Positions 62,311 to 64,000 of a stretch of 64,000 nt of DNA are shown piece by piece. The notes beneath the pieces are model-generated. The model was not told where the DNA came from and did no database searches. It saw only the letters and a program-made list of their open reading frames with translations. The position numbers were made by a program, and so were the translations under genes. Every line of letters starts with the position of its first letter. Positions within the stretch are counted from its first letter, which is position 1. This DNA comes from Helopsaltes ochotensis (Eukaryota > Chordata > Aves > Passeriformes > Locustellidae): positions 592,635 through 656,634 of the forward strand of contig VXBM01000239.1 of the NCBI GenBank assembly GCA_013400155.1, in the 5' to 3' direction.

Positions 62311-64000
62311 TTGCAGGGCTGCAGTGGGAGCAGGGAAGGGTGGGAGAGGAAGGGCTGAAGAGGGAATTATGGAAGGAAAATTTCCTGACAAATTACCTTG
62401 TATTTTCTGGTTTCATTTCTGACACACGGAAGGAAATGCTCTGTGTTTTCTTAAGGAAGTGCAAATTTCTCCACTTCATCCATTTCAAATCCTCGCCCTT
62501 AGGCCTTTTGTACTGAGGCATGGAGTTTGGAGGCCTTTAATGCTCATAATGTTTCCCTGTAGAATTTACCCTCAGAAACCTACTAACAATTCTGGAGGGC
62601 TCAAAAGGAAAACCATTTTACAGCAATTTGGCAAGATCCATTTATAGGGGGGTTCATATGGAGCATCAATTTATTCTCATGGTTTCTTTACCATATTTGA
62701 TGAAATATAAGATGCAATTGGAACAAGCGGCTAAAGAAAAAAGGCCATAAACTTTGAAATGGTGTTGTAAAACACACAGTGTGTTAACGTGAAATAAGTT
62801 ACAGACTTAAAAGAATTTATAATGGCTTGCTCATATAATAGTAGTACAATAGACTTGCAAGCTGCAGATGTTTTCTGGTAGATCTGGTATTTTAATACAC
62901 GTTCTCCTTCAGTGAAACTGTGAGATTTGTATCTGGATAATAATAAATTAGTGACACTGGAAAACAGAGTTGAAGGAAAGCTAGTAAAAGGGAGAGGGAG
63001 AGAAACCAAACAAAAATAGAAATCTCAATGATTGTTCACTTCAGTGATACTCTATTTTTGTGTGGAAAAAGTGTCAAGTTTGCAAGTCAGTCAAACAATC
63101 AAGTTTCTTCTGCTTTCCCAGATCATTCAGTTGCCCTCATCCTGCAAGTGGAATGTGTTTCCCAGGACTCTTCACTTTTAGGATGGGACTAGACCAGGAA
63201 AGAGAGAGAAGCTAGGAGAGGAGACAAACCCTGAGACCCTGTGCTAACATATGTATAAGCATATGTTCCTCTCCTGCACAGGTCCCACAGCAACCAAAGC
63301 CTGTTGCAAACTGCCAGGGGACACTTTCATCTCAAGGGGCATTTTCCAACCCCACAGGACTCTTTTTGATGAAACCATTGCAATTTTTATTTATATTTGG
63401 GGTTCTCAGTGAAAGCATAGCCTCTTAGTACATCACTGTATAGCAACAAAGATTTACTTTCAATCTGCAGAGCAGTGGCATGGAGGAAAAACAGCATCAT
63501 CTCATCATCAGCTGTCCTGTGTCAGACTCACAGACCAGCACGTGACCATGATCCTCCCACCTCTCTGTGGAGCAGCTGGGACCTTTGCAACTTCATGCTT
63601 AGAGGAATCAACCCCAGCTCTAGGTGCTGGCTGTCATTTCCTCCTGACAGTGGACACATCTTTATGTGATTGGAAAGGACAGCAGGAGGGCTTCTGTGCC
63701 CTGTGACTGACAGCATCTTTTCCCAGCAATGGGAAAGAGGAGAAAGGGAATATTTAGTTGTTAGCTTCCCTAGGAAAAAGGGCTTAGGCAGGGTTTATGT
63801 ACAACAATTTGGAAGAGACAAGGATGTGCAGCATGGTCCCTCAGTGACCACCAAAATCTCTCTGAGGGCTGTATCAGTATAGGTCATGCACAAGAGATCC
63901 TTGAGCTATTCACTTCTGGGCATATTTATTCTATTCACTAACAAAATAGAGATGTACTGCTTGAAAAAACACTGAAACCCCCCAAAACAAAGAAAATATT
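62311..64000. other. Non-coding stretch, no gene recognised
   Basis: Short frames only. The sequence around 62640-62720 (CCATTTATAGG, CATCAATTTATTCTCATGG) has an enhancer-like texture but is not otherwise supported. The window ends in an A/C-rich stretch (AAACCCCCCAAAAC). Confidence 0.55.

Overview
The window looks like intergenic or deep-intronic nuclear DNA from a bird. The best evidence is two recognisable CR1 (chicken repeat 1) LINE fragments. One at about 13881-13966 is the antisense 3' terminus, with the typical TCATAGAATCAT edge and the CCTTAAAGATCATCTA block. The other at about 27705-27895 is a sense fragment of the end of ORF2. Crocodilians and turtles also carry CR1, but this short-tailed 3' end is most typical of birds. 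CpG is scarce nearly everywhere, homopolymer and T/G-rich tracts are common, interspersed repeats are sparse, and one run of N sits inside a poly-T tract.

I found no gene that I can name. The open frames are short, overlap on both strands and have no recognisable domain. The longest ATG-started frame (18375-19040, 221 codons) does not look like a conserved protein. Two places could be parts of real transcripts. One is an exon-like block at 51220-51320, with an acceptor, an open frame, local CpGs and a GTGAGC donor. The other is a small CpG-dense patch at 62041-62310 with two good donor sequences, which could be a first exon or promoter.

Layout: 1-13880 is featureless to the eye except for a long near-perfect hairpin at 5444-5492, a nested hairpin at 8584-8639, a diverged 50-bp tandem duplication, a triple GTAAATA cluster and the poly-T gap. 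13881-30892 holds both CR1 fragments, the longest open frame, an 11-bp tandem repeat and a conserved-element-like block near 25600. 30893-47963 holds an exact 30-bp tandem duplication and further AT-rich, enhancer-like stretches. 47964-49106 contains two diverged direct copies (about four-fifths identical by eye) of an unidentified sequence of about 166 bp. 49107-64000 holds the exon-like block, a GC-rich hairpin, a possible old CR1 scrap and the CpG patch.

The sparse repeats and the homeodomain-like, CRE-like and forkhead-like words would fit a regulatory gene desert or a large intron of a developmental gene, but that is inference. I saw no convincing new multi-gene system. The most unusual items are the 5444-5492 hairpin, the paired unknown repeat and the exon-like block.
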